In this document: positions 39,341 through 47,606 of the stretch, in pieces
How the letters are laid out: each line of letters starts with the position of its first letter
Numbering within the stretch: the first letter of the stretch is position 1
Assembly: GCA_949949035.1 (NCBI GenBank)
Contig: CATLHJ010000004.1
Span: 1 to 64,000, forward strand
DNA: 64,000 bases
Origin: an uncultured Clostridia bacterium
GTDB lineage: Bacteria; Bacillota; Clostridia; Christensenellales; UBA1242
Reading direction: 5' to 3'
Notes under the pieces: generated by a model
The model's database searches: none
Seen by the model: only the letters and a program-made list of their open reading frames with translations
What the model was told of the DNA's origin: nothing
Translations under genes and position numbers: made by a program

Positions 39341-40032
39341 TTTATCATTGTTTATTTGAGCAATCGGGAACGTTCAAAAACGTTTTCAAGGCTCACGGGC
39401 ACCGGGCATATGATTACGACATCTTGAACCATTACGGACAAACCGATTTTCAAATCGATTTATTTCAAGAGATAGATGCCGCTTTTGATAAATTGGTTAA
39501 TCACAAAACAGCCAAATCAATTTTTGATAACATGTCCCCGGAGAATGACTTTATCATAGCGTTTTTCCCGTGTACGTTTTTCTCTCATCAAAACGAATTG
39601 GTCTTTCAGGGGTACCATAACGCTGGCGCCCCAAAATCAATTACGCAAAAAGAAATTGAATTTATACTTAACCGCGATCAAGCGAGAAGTCAAATGTATG
39701 CGCGGTTCTTAAGATTTTGCTTTGTCGCACAAGAATTAAAAATACCTACTATTATTGAGAACCCGTTCAGCAAAGGTCGCAATTATCTAACTTTGTACTC
39801 ACCGTATCGCCCAACGTGGATCGATTACAATCGGTCTTTGTTTGGCGATGACAAAATCAAACCGACAATGTTTTTTTCAATAAATTTTGCAATGGACGAA
39901 AAGTTTATTATGTATCAACAAAACGTCAAAACAAGACCAGTCTACAACTTAACACGTCGCCAACGTAGTGAGATTTCACCGGTCTATGCCGAATTATTCT
40001 ATGAACGCTTTCTTGATAAGGAGGTGCAGTAA
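39337..40032 (+). CDS. C5-cytosine methyltransferase-like protein
   Basis: LFEQSGTFKNVFKAHGHRAYDYDI (SAM motif I), FFPCTFFS (PC motif), IIENPFS (ENV-like). Confidence 0.65.
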   Translation: MIYHCLFEQSGTFKNVFKAHGHRAYDYDILNHYGQTDFQIDLFQEIDAAFDKLVNHKTAKSIFDNMSPENDFIIAFFPCTFFSHQNELVFQGYHNAGAPKSITQKEIEFILNRDQARSQMYARFLRFCFVAQELKIPTIIENPFSKGRNYLTLYSPYRPTWIDYNRSLFGDDKIKPTMFFSINFAMDEKFIMYQQNVKTRPVYNLTRRQRSEISPVYAELFYERFLDKEVQ

Positions 40033-40067
40033 TGTTTTACCTTGAAGTGTACCGTCCGCCGCCCTAG
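40032..40067 (+). other. Possible 11-codon leader peptide MFYLEVYRPPP*
   Basis: TAATG overlap with upstream stop; ends Arg-Pro-Pro-Pro-stop, directly before two hairpins. Confidence 0.35.
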
Positions 40068-40069
40068 TG

Positions 40070-40129
40070 GTGCAATTGTTGGTTGAATTGCGCACAAGGC
40101 TTTTGCCACTGTTCGCGACGGTAGCAAAG
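40070..40129 (+). other. Two adjacent hairpins in an otherwise noncoding gap
   Basis: GTGCAATT-GTTGGTTG-AATTGCGC (8 bp, one G-T) and TTTTGC-C-ACTGT-TCGCG-ACGGT-A-GCAAAG (11 pairs plus one mismatch). Confidence 0.7.
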
Positions 40130-40167
40130 TCTAAAATAACTAAAAAAGGGGGTATTTCCGTAAATAT

Positions 40168-40729
40168 GGATACCAAAGTTAAATCTGCATTAAATTACCT
40201 GCACGAGAAATTAACCGACCGCGAGTGTAAATCGCTGCTGAACCAGTTAGCGTTCGAGTATGGCATACGCCTACACGCCCGCGACGCTCACACGTACGCA
40301 CGGCCGGCCGAGCGTAATATACCTGTTGTTGTTGTTGGTGATAATAATTTCAACAGTGATGACCACACAGACGAAAACGCTGTCAATAACGCCAGTTATA
40401 AACAAAAGATGCAGTTGGTCGGCAGAATTATTAACAAAGACACTTGGGCGACCAAAGGGCGTGACTTCAATGCTTTTGCCGGCGAGATGAAGTTTTTATT
40501 AAACACTTTAACGCTGTCTGAATTAGAAAAATTGGACGGACAAGCATTGCTTGATATGTGCCGAATCGTGCAGCAGTCACGCGATAGCACCGTCACTAAT
40601 CGTACCGCTTATGTAATTGGTGCTTATAGCAACCTGGTTAACGGTGTCGATTACAAAAAACGCTGGGTCTTAAAATACAAGTTTGACCACGGCGAAATAA
40701 GCAAAGACGAGTTTTTGGCTCGACTATAA
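40168..40729 (+). CDS. Hypothetical element protein
   Basis: Start at MDTKVKSALNYLHEKL; no HUH or other Rep motif seen. Confidence 0.6.
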
Positions 40730-40740
40730 CGGGAGCCAAA

Positions 40741-40962
40741 ATGGACGAAACAGAAAGAGTTTTTACCTTGCAAACTGACCTACTTGGTTTTATTTGCAAG
40801 GTGGTAGCGAACTACTCGCCACGAATATGGCAACCGTACTGGGACAGAATTGCCGAAATTGAAACCGAAACACAAAAGCAGGCTTTTTTAACGCAATACG
40901 GTTTTGCCGAAAAATACAATAATTACAAAAAAGGAGAAAAAAATAATGGAAACAATCAATAA
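40741..40962 (+). CDS. Small hypothetical element protein
   Basis: 73-aa ORF in operon. Confidence 0.5.
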   Translation: MDETERVFTLQTDLLGFICKVVANYSPRIWQPYWDRIAEIETETQKQAFLTQYGFAEKYNNYKKGEKNNGNNQ

Positions 40963-41146
40963 AACAATTTGGGTCTTAATTGACCGCAATGGTGATTTTT
41001 TCACCGGGAGCGAATTCTCGCCAAACTTTACGGAAGCGTTATTGTACGACGATCCACTGGAAGCGAATCACGACTGCGAAACATATGACTTTGCGGGTTG
41101 CACGGTGCAAGCGGTGCTTTGCTCCGGTCAGGAGATGAACAAATGA
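40946..41146 (+). CDS. Small hypothetical element protein
   Basis: METINKTIWVLIDRNGDFFTGSEF..., SD aaaaaaggag upstream; overlaps both neighbours. Confidence 0.55.
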   Translation: METINKTIWVLIDRNGDFFTGSEFSPNFTEALLYDDPLEANHDCETYDFAGCTVQAVLCSGQEMNK

Positions 41147-41385
41147 AAGTTTTCGTAGATGAAATGCCAAAGAGTTGCTGGGACTGTCCTTGCTTCCACG
41201 TTGATGATGACCAAAGCGGATGTGCGCTGGCGGGTGACGATTATCTCGATAAAAACTATTACCGCGGTGATGACGCAGATTTTGACTGCGTTTGCCCGCT
41301 GGAAGACATAGCCGAACACGACGCCAAATTGACTAAACAGGTTTGCCAAGAATTGGTGGCGGCCGTGACCAAGAAAATGAAATAG
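41143..41385 (+). CDS. Small Cys-rich phage-type protein
   Basis: MKVFVDEMPKSCWDCPCFHVDDDQSGCAL...CVCPLEDI. Confidence 0.6.
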   Translation: MKVFVDEMPKSCWDCPCFHVDDDQSGCALAGDDYLDKNYYRGDDADFDCVCPLEDIAEHDAKLTKQVCQELVAAVTKKMK

Positions 41386-41412
41386 CGAACACCCAAAAAC
41401 CACACCATACAG

Positions 41413-41440
41413 AAAGCCCCGTATTGATGCGGGGTTTTTA
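41413..41440. terminator. Terminator between convergent element genes
   Basis: aaagccccgtattgatgcggggttttt. Confidence 0.8.
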
Positions 41441-41875
41441 CTTGTTCGTATCGCTGTTTGGCTCGGGGTCTGGCATGGTGGCGTCGATATCTTTGGTTGT
41501 GTATTTTTTACTTTCTGTCATCTCTGCAAGTCGGCGCCGTTCTTTATCCCGGATACGTTCTTCATGCCTTAGTCTGTCATTGAGCCGGGCAATTTTCAAT
41601 AACTTCCAGTAAGGTTTCATAAGAGATGTGTATATCGACGTTCCAATAAAGATGAAAACGAAAGAAACCGCAGTTATAATTAACAATGTTAGAATTGGTT
41701 TGGTTTCACCCATAAAAAACAATACGAGTGCGGCTATTCCTGCGACGCAAAAAAGCATCGCTGGTACTACATACCAAGTAGAATATTTTTTATGGTGTTC
41801 ATCAAAGACTTCTTTTGCCTCTTCAGTTTCAATTTCTTCCATTAAGGTAACGTGTTTTAACTTTAAGTTTTCCAT
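41438..41875 (-). CDS. Two-TM protein with basic coiled C-terminus
   Basis: STWYVVPAMLFCVAGIAALVLFF and LTLLIITAVSFVFIFIGTSIY, then charged region. Confidence 0.65.
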   Translation of the reverse strand: MENLKLKHVTLMEEIETEEAKEVFDEHHKKYSTWYVVPAMLFCVAGIAALVLFFMGETKPILTLLIITAVSFVFIFIGTSIYTSLMKPYWKLLKIARLNDRLRHEERIRDKERRRLAEMTESKKYTTKDIDATMPDPEPNSDTNK

Positions 41876-41950
41876 ACGATTTACTACACATTTTAAGTGG
41901 TTTTGTGGTGTTAGTCAATTAAAGGTTCAAATTGTCAAAACACCTAATTT

Positions 41951-41972
41951 TTTTGGGGCAGAATTTGGGGCA
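41951..41972 (+). repeat. Integrase arm-site-like direct repeat, right copy
   Basis: Identical 22-mer to 32438-32459. Confidence 0.8.
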
Positions 41973-42041
41973 GATGCAAAAAACATACATTATCTTGTGG
42001 TGTTTTGTGGTCTAGTGTTCTATATATTGTTTTGTGACTGT

Positions 42042-42089
42042 GACTGAAAATCTCTGTGTCCGTGGTTCGATTCCGCGCGAAGGCACCAC
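42042..42089 (+). repeat. attR core (tRNA-Phe 3' fragment)
   Basis: Identical 48-mer to 32316-32363; no 5' tRNA half. Confidence 0.95.
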
Positions 42090-42596
42090 TTAAAATATTC
42101 GGCACACCCACGACGCCAAAACCGCCGAAAAAAAGGTACAAAATAACGCAATTGGAATCGCGGTACCCAACTTTTTGATTTTAGTTTTAGAAAAGTAAAT
42201 GGTAGCGATATAAAAGACCGTATCACTGCTGCCGGCGATAATACTGGCCACACGCGAAATATAACTGTCTACCCCGTACTGGGCGATGATATCGTTATAC
42301 AGTGCAATTGAACCTGCTCCGCTGAACGGCTTCAAGAACACAAAATGGGTCAATTCGGTCGGCACACCAATAAAGCGGAAAACGGGAGCAACAAAATCGC
42401 AAATAATTTTTAACAAACCTGACGCTTCAAACAATTTAACAGCGACCAAAATAGCCACAATGTAAGGCAAAATATCCCAAATCAAAGCGATTGCGTCTTT
42501 TGCACCTTTGATGAAAGCGTTATACGTGTCGGTACCTTTGTAACTGGCATACACGAAAACGAAAATAATAAACACCGGTACCACGTACATGGCCAT
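42090..42596 (-). CDS. spmB: Nucleoside-recognition membrane protein, SpmB-like
   Basis: PVFRFIGVPTELTHFVFLKPFSGAGSIALYNDIIAQYGVDSYISRVASIIAGSSDTVFYIATIYF; ORF ends at attR. Confidence 0.8.
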   Translation of the reverse strand: MAMYVVPVFIIFVFVYASYKGTDTYNAFIKGAKDAIALIWDILPYIVAILVAVKLFEASGLLKIICDFVAPVFRFIGVPTELTHFVFLKPFSGAGSIALYNDIIAQYGVDSYISRVASIIAGSSDTVFYIATIYFSKTKIKKLGTAIPIALFCTFFSAVLASWVCRIF

Positions 42597-42597
42597 G

Positions 42598-43173
42598 TTA
42601 TTTGGTTTCCTTACGGTGCTTGCCGCGACTAAATAATTTAACCAAGATTACCCCTACAACCGTTGAAACTAGCGACACAATCAAGGTTGGCAAAATAATA
42701 CGAGCCGGATTTTCACTGCCGTTAGCCTGCATAATACCAATAATCGTGGTCGGTAAAATTTGTAAAGAAGTAGCCGCCAAAATAAACAACATAACCATGG
42801 GCGTTGACGCTTTAGTTTGTTCTGGTTCCGCCATTTTTTCAATCGCAGCAATAGCGGCGGGTGTAGCCGCTCCCGAAGCACCAATCATATTGGCGGCGAT
42901 GTTGGTAGCAATTAAGGAATTTACTTCGTCTTTTTGTTTACCGAATAAAAAGCGGATTAGTTTCTTTAACATTTTGGCAATTTTATCAATTAACCCCGAA
43001 CGTGTTGCAATTTCGGCAATTGCCATCCAAAAAATATAAATACCCGCCAAGGTCAATGCCAGTTGAAACGAACTGTTGATAGCGTCCAAGGAGGTCGATA
43101 AAATGGCGTCGGGATTTTGAAATAAAAGCCAGATACAAGACGCCACAAACATCACTAAAAAAATCGCTGTCAT
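42598..43173 (-). CDS. spmA: Nucleoside-recognition membrane protein, SpmA-like
   Basis: IATNIAANMIGASGAATPAAIAAIEKM. Confidence 0.82.
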   Translation of the reverse strand: MTAIFLVMFVASCIWLLFQNPDAILSTSLDAINSSFQLALTLAGIYIFWMAIAEIATRSGLIDKIAKMLKKLIRFLFGKQKDEVNSLIATNIAANMIGASGAATPAAIAAIEKMAEPEQTKASTPMVMLFILAATSLQILPTTIIGIMQANGSENPARIILPTLIVSLVSTVVGVILVKLFSRGKHRKETK

Positions 43174-43205
43174 TTACCATAAATATGCTTTATAATGTTT
43201 TAGTT

Positions 43206-43871
43206 ATGAAATTATATACAATTGAAGGTACAGACGGAACGGGCAAAAAAACCCAAATAAAAAAACTGTACGACTACCTTAAAACGAAAAATGACAACGT
43301 GCATATTGTCTCCTTTCCCGACTATGACAGTCCCAGTTCAGGGCCGGTGAAAATGTACTTATCCGGAGCCTTAGGTGATGACCCGAATGTTTTGGACGCT
43401 TACCAAGCCAGTACCTTGTACGCGGCTGACCGTATTTGCAAAATGACCAAACTGTTGCAAGAAGTATCCGAAGACGCTATCATTATTTTTGACCGCTACG
43501 TTCAATCCAATTTGATTCATCAAGCGGGAAAAATTCAGGGACGAAAAGAGCGTGAAGTATTCATGCATTGGATTGACGAATTTGAGTTCCAGACCTTGAA
43601 ATTACCCCGTCCAGACAAAGTATTGTTCATGAATATGCCGGCCAACAAAGCGTTGGAGTTAATTAACCAACGGGCACAATTAAAAATTGGTGAGGAATTT
43701 GATAAAGACATCCACGAAGCCAATCGTACACATTTGATTAACGCTTATAATGCGGGCTTGGAAGCCAGTCAACTATTCGGTTGGATTAATATTGATTGTT
43801 TAGACAAATTTGGCGAAATTTTATCACCAGATGAAATTCACGAAAAAATTAAACAAGCGTTGGAGATTTGA
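43206..43871 (+). CDS. tmk: Thymidylate kinase
   Basis: MKLYTIEGTDGTGKKTQIKKLYDYL; FDRYVQSNLIHQAGK; TATAAT 9 nt before ATG 43206. Confidence 0.9.
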   Translation: MKLYTIEGTDGTGKKTQIKKLYDYLKTKNDNVHIVSFPDYDSPSSGPVKMYLSGALGDDPNVLDAYQASTLYAADRICKMTKLLQEVSEDAIIIFDRYVQSNLIHQAGKIQGRKEREVFMHWIDEFEFQTLKLPRPDKVLFMNMPANKALELINQRAQLKIGEEFDKDIHEANRTHLINAYNAGLEASQLFGWINIDCLDKFGEILSPDEIHEKIKQALEI

Positions 43872-44533
43872 TGACCTACCTGTTAGTAAGCAATGACCCT
43901 GTCAGTTTGGCAAGCGCAGTAAGGCAATACGCCCAAAGTTACAATGCTAATGATGTTTTTTGGGTACGCCGCGCTGCTGATAAAAAAGAAATCACCGTAG
44001 ACGTAATTAACCAAATGATTGAACAAACCGCTTTGTCGCCCGTCGCCGATAAGAAATTGTTTATCATTTTTGAAGCCGACTTACTGAATACCAGTGCCCA
44101 AAACAAGTTATTGAAAACCATTGAAGAAGCCGATGACCAAACCACATTTTTATTTTTGTGTCAAAGTTTGACTAACATTTTACCAACGGTTAAAAGCCGA
44201 GCCGTGGTTCGCTACTACCAAACCGAGCATAACGCTACTCTGGCAAAATTACGTGCAACTAACCCCGACAGCCAACAGATTGCAGAAAACGCCAAAAAGT
44301 TATTTACGGCCACCAACGTCGATCAAGCCCTTACTTTATTACCTATTTTTACCAAACCCGAAAATTTTACCTTGGCCCTGTCCGAATTAAACCAAGCACT
44401 AGGCAACAGTTACCTACCAGTCAACCAAAAATTACGGCTTTATCACGCCTTGGCGGAAATTACTCGTCGTGCCAACGCCAACTGCAATGCTGTCAATAAT
44501 TTCGATTTATTGTTATTAACTTTATTTCAATAA
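43868..44533 (+). CDS. holB: DNA polymerase III delta' subunit-like protein
   Basis: KLFIIFEADLLNTSAQNKLLKTIEEADDQTTFLFLCQSLTNILPTVKSR. Confidence 0.85.
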   Translation: MMTYLLVSNDPVSLASAVRQYAQSYNANDVFWVRRAADKKEITVDVINQMIEQTALSPVADKKLFIIFEADLLNTSAQNKLLKTIEEADDQTTFLFLCQSLTNILPTVKSRAVVRYYQTEHNATLAKLRATNPDSQQIAENAKKLFTATNVDQALTLLPIFTKPENFTLALSELNQALGNSYLPVNQKLRLYHALAEITRRANANCNAVNNFDLLLLTLFQ

Positions 44534-44880
44534 AAACAATTTTCTAAATATTCCAATTTGCCATCAGTGATTTCCACTACGTCAAATGACATTAAACAAT
44601 CTGCCCACTGGGGATAACAGGTTAGGAAAACTTGAGCAGTATCACGGATGTGTTTCTGTTTATTGCTGTTAACGGCATAGCGCCCCGCGATCATATCGCC
44701 AGTACGATTTTTAACTTCTATAAAATGCAATACTCGGTTATGTAGCGCAATAATATCAACTTCACCGTGCCTTCCACGATAATTGCGCAGCAAAATACGG
44801 TAACCATGTTGTCGTAAATAACGACAAGCGGCATCTTCGCCGGCAATACCTTTGACTTGATTAAAGGCTTGGGAACTCAT
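44527..44880 (-). CDS. YraN/UPF0102 family nuclease-like protein
   Basis: GEDAACRYLRQHGYRILLRNYRGRHGEVDIIALHNRVLHFIEVKNR. Confidence 0.9.
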   Translation of the reverse strand: MSSQAFNQVKGIAGEDAACRYLRQHGYRILLRNYRGRHGEVDIIALHNRVLHFIEVKNRTGDMIAGRYAVNSNKQKHIRDTAQVFLTCYPQWADCLMSFDVVEITDGKLEYLENCFY

Positions 44881-45710
44881 AACAGCCCGTCCAAATTAAA
44901 CTTACCGATTTTACCTTCGCGAAATTCACCAACAATCATTTTGGCTGCTCGCGCCTCGTCGATTACTCCACCACGCAAAAGGCAACCCCGTTTGGCAGCA
45001 ATCGCCGTAAAGTCAGTTGCCCCAAAACGATTGGCTACGGCAGCGGGCTGCAATTTAGTTAAATCGGTCAGCAGAGTTTGACCCAATTCGACCAAATTGA
45101 TAACTTCGTCTTTAATTGACCCGACGTACGCCAAATTACGTCCTACCTGTTGATTGGTGAATACCGGCCACAACGTTCCTGGCGTATCCAGTAGCCATAA
45201 ATGATCCGTAATCGGTACCCATTGTTTGGTACGGGTAACTCCCGGACGGTTACCGGTTTGCGTTTTACCTTTATTAGTCAAGTTGTTAATAAAGGTCGAC
45301 TTACCGCAGTTGGTCACCCCGATAACCGCTACCCGTAAAGTTTTAGTAATACCGTGAGCCGCTTTGATCTGAATACGTTCAGCCAATAAATTCTGTAAGG
45401 CTTTAATCACCACTTCGCGTCCACCACTTTTCACCGAATTACGGGCAATGATCGCGTATGGAGTATTCAAGGTTAACTGCTTAGTAAATTGTTCTTTAGC
45501 CACAGCGGGAGCCAAGTCAATTTTATTCAAGACAAATAATACTGGCTTTCGACCAATAAATTCGTCAAACTTTGGGTTCAGGCACGACAGCGGACAACGT
45601 GCATCTAAAACATAAATAATCGCATCGCATATTTTCAATTCGGCACTAATCATTTTCAAGGTCTGTGCCATATGCCCAGGAAACCAATTGATTGTTAAGG
45701 CCATCACCAC
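44877..45710 (-). CDS. rbgA: Ribosome biogenesis GTPase YlqF/RbgA
   Basis: INWFPGHMAQTLKMI; circularly permuted NKID ... GVTNCGKSTFIN ... DTPG. Confidence 0.92.
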   Translation of the reverse strand: MVMALTINWFPGHMAQTLKMISAELKICDAIIYVLDARCPLSCLNPKFDEFIGRKPVLFVLNKIDLAPAVAKEQFTKQLTLNTPYAIIARNSVKSGGREVVIKALQNLLAERIQIKAAHGITKTLRVAVIGVTNCGKSTFINNLTNKGKTQTGNRPGVTRTKQWVPITDHLWLLDTPGTLWPVFTNQQVGRNLAYVGSIKDEVINLVELGQTLLTDLTKLQPAAVANRFGATDFTAIAAKRGCLLRGGVIDEARAAKMIVGEFREGKIGKFNLDGLL

Positions 45711-45746
45711 AAAATAACATTAAAAATTGTTTATTACAACTACAAC

Positions 45747-47606
45747 TTAAACGGTTTCAAATTGGCTGTTATACAATTCGGCATAAAAGCCATTGGCAGC
45801 TAACAACTTTTTGTGCGTACCGCTTTCAATAATTTCGCCATCCTTCAAAACCAAAATATTATCCGCATTTAAGATGGTTGATAGGCGGTGCGCAATGACA
45901 AAACTAGTACGCCCCTTCATTAACTTATCCATCGCTTTGGCAATCAGTAATTCAGTACGCGTATCCACACTGCTGGTGGCTTCGTCCAAAATCAATAACG
46001 GCGCGTTTTTAACCATGGCGCGAGCAATAGTAATTAACTGTTTCTGCCCCGCACTTAAACTGCAACTTTCGTTAAGTACTGTATCGTAACCATTCGGCAA
46101 AGTTTGAATAAAGTGGTGCAATCCTGTTGCTATACAGGCTTCTTCGACTTCGGCACGGGTAACGTTCGGTAGATTATAGACAATATTTTCGTAAATCGTA
46201 CCATCGAACAACCACGAATCTTGCAGAACCATACCAAACAAATCGTGTACTTTATCACGTGTCATATGATAAATGTTTTCACCATCCACTAAAATTTCCC
46301 CAGCGGTAACTTCGTAAAAACGCATCAACAAATTGACAATCGTTGTCTTGCCGGCCCCCGTGGGACCCACAATCGCAATTTTTTGCCCCGCCTTAACTCG
46401 CACGGAAATGTCGTTAATCGTGTTTTTGGGATTATCACTGTAACGGAAACTTACGTTATTGATACTAACATCACCTTTAACGTTAGTTAATGTTAAATAC
46501 TTACCGGTTTCGTCCGTCATTTCGGGTTCACCAAGGAATTCAAATACGCGTTCACTGGCAGCAGCCGCACCTTGGAAATTGGTGGCAGCCTGTGCCAACT
46601 GTCGTAACGGTTGCGTAAATAACCGCACATAGACAATAAACGCCACAATAGTACCAAAGTCAATCTTACCACTGAACGCCAAAATACCACCAACCACACA
46701 CACCGCCACATAACCTAAATCACCGATGAAGCCCATTAAGGGTCCCATAAGACCACTAAAAAACTGACTTTTCCAAGCACTGTTATAAAGGTTAGTATTC
46801 AAATTATCGAAGGACTTATTAAACTGTCTTTTTGCATTAAAGACGCCAATGACGTTATGGCCACTGTAAGTTTCTTCAATATGCCCGTTCAACGCGCCCA
46901 AGTTGTTTTGCTGCATTAAAAAATATTTTTGGCTGTTTTTAATAATAACAACCATGATACTGAACCCGATTAAAGAACTGCCAATCGCCACTAACGCCAG
47001 CAACCAGTTTTTCACGAACATCATGACTAAACTGCCCAGTAACAAAGTCACCGCCGAAAACAACGTAACTAAACTGTTGTTTAAGGTAGACGCAATTGTA
47101 TCGACATCGTTAGTAACCCGACTTAAAATATCACCAGTAGCCGTACGGTCAAAATAATCCAGTGGCAAATTATTAATTTTAACACTGATACCTTTACGCA
47201 GTTTTTGGGCAACTTTTTGCGTAATAGTATTCATAATTACCCCTTGCACATAGTTAAGCACCATAGAAACGACGTACAGCCCCGCCAACAATCCCGTAAA
47301 GCGCAAAATTTGGTTTAAGGAAAATGACGCGTCATATTCCCATGAAACCAGCATATCACCGCCACCTTGAACAAAATCTTGATAATTCTGTAAAGCATCG
47401 GTCCCGTTTTGAATAGGACGCAAAATTGCGTTAGCAATCTCTTGTAACAAATTGGGGCCAACCAAACTAATTACTGCCGCCGCTAACGAGAACAGAATGG
47501 CCAACGCAATGCCCAGCATATGGGGCTTTATAAAACCGATAAAGTTGCCCATTGCTTTTTTGAAATTCTTGGGTTTTCCCGCCCGATTGACACTCATCTT
47601 CGGCAT
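45747..47606 (-). CDS. ABC exporter, permease-ATPase fusion (subunit 1 of pair)
   Basis: GPTGAGKTTIVNLLMRFY, LSAGQKQLITIARAM, LILDEATSSVD. Confidence 0.93.
   Translation of the reverse strand: MPKMSVNRAGKPKNFKKAMGNFIGFIKPHMLGIALAILFSLAAAVISLVGPNLLQEIANAILRPIQNGTDALQNYQDFVQGGGDMLVSWEYDASFSLNQILRFTGLLAGLYVVSMVLNYVQGVIMNTITQKVAQKLRKGISVKINNLPLDYFDRTATGDILSRVTNDVDTIASTLNNSLVTLFSAVTLLLGSLVMMFVKNWLLALVAIGSSLIGFSIMVVIIKNSQKYFLMQQNNLGALNGHIEETYSGHNVIGVFNAKRQFNKSFDNLNTNLYNSAWKSQFFSGLMGPLMGFIGDLGYVAVCVVGGILAFSGKIDFGTIVAFIVYVRLFTQPLRQLAQAATNFQGAAAASERVFEFLGEPEMTDETGKYLTLTNVKGDVSINNVSFRYSDNPKNTINDISVRVKAGQKIAIVGPTGAGKTTIVNLLMRFYEVTAGEILVDGENIYHMTRDKVHDLFGMVLQDSWLFDGTIYENIVYNLPNVTRAEVEEACIATGLHHFIQTLPNGYDTVLNESCSLSAGQKQLITIARAMVKNAPLLILDEATSSVDTRTELLIAKAMDKLMKGRTSFVIAHRLSTILNADNILVLKDGEIIESGTHKKLLAANGFYAELYNSQFETV

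Larger units (their letters stand above)
32316..42089. mobile_element. Integrated element in tRNA-Phe; candidate Zot-encoding (inovirus-like) prophage
   Basis: 48-bp att repeats at both ends, integrase adjacent to attL, repressor, Zot-like ATPase, OB-fold and MTase-like proteins. Confidence 0.85.

Noticed and set aside
32465-41385. Rolling-circle Rep (HUH) gene in the element
   Set aside because: Looked for HUH-like and catalytic Tyr motifs in every element ORF; none convincing. Absence by eye is not proof.
42042-42089. Second tRNA-Phe gene
   Set aside because: Only the 3' half is present; it is the attR duplicate of the integration site.
42020-42253. Minus-strand ORF across attR
   Set aside because: Out-of-frame overlap with the spmB-like gene and the tRNA fragment; not a real gene.
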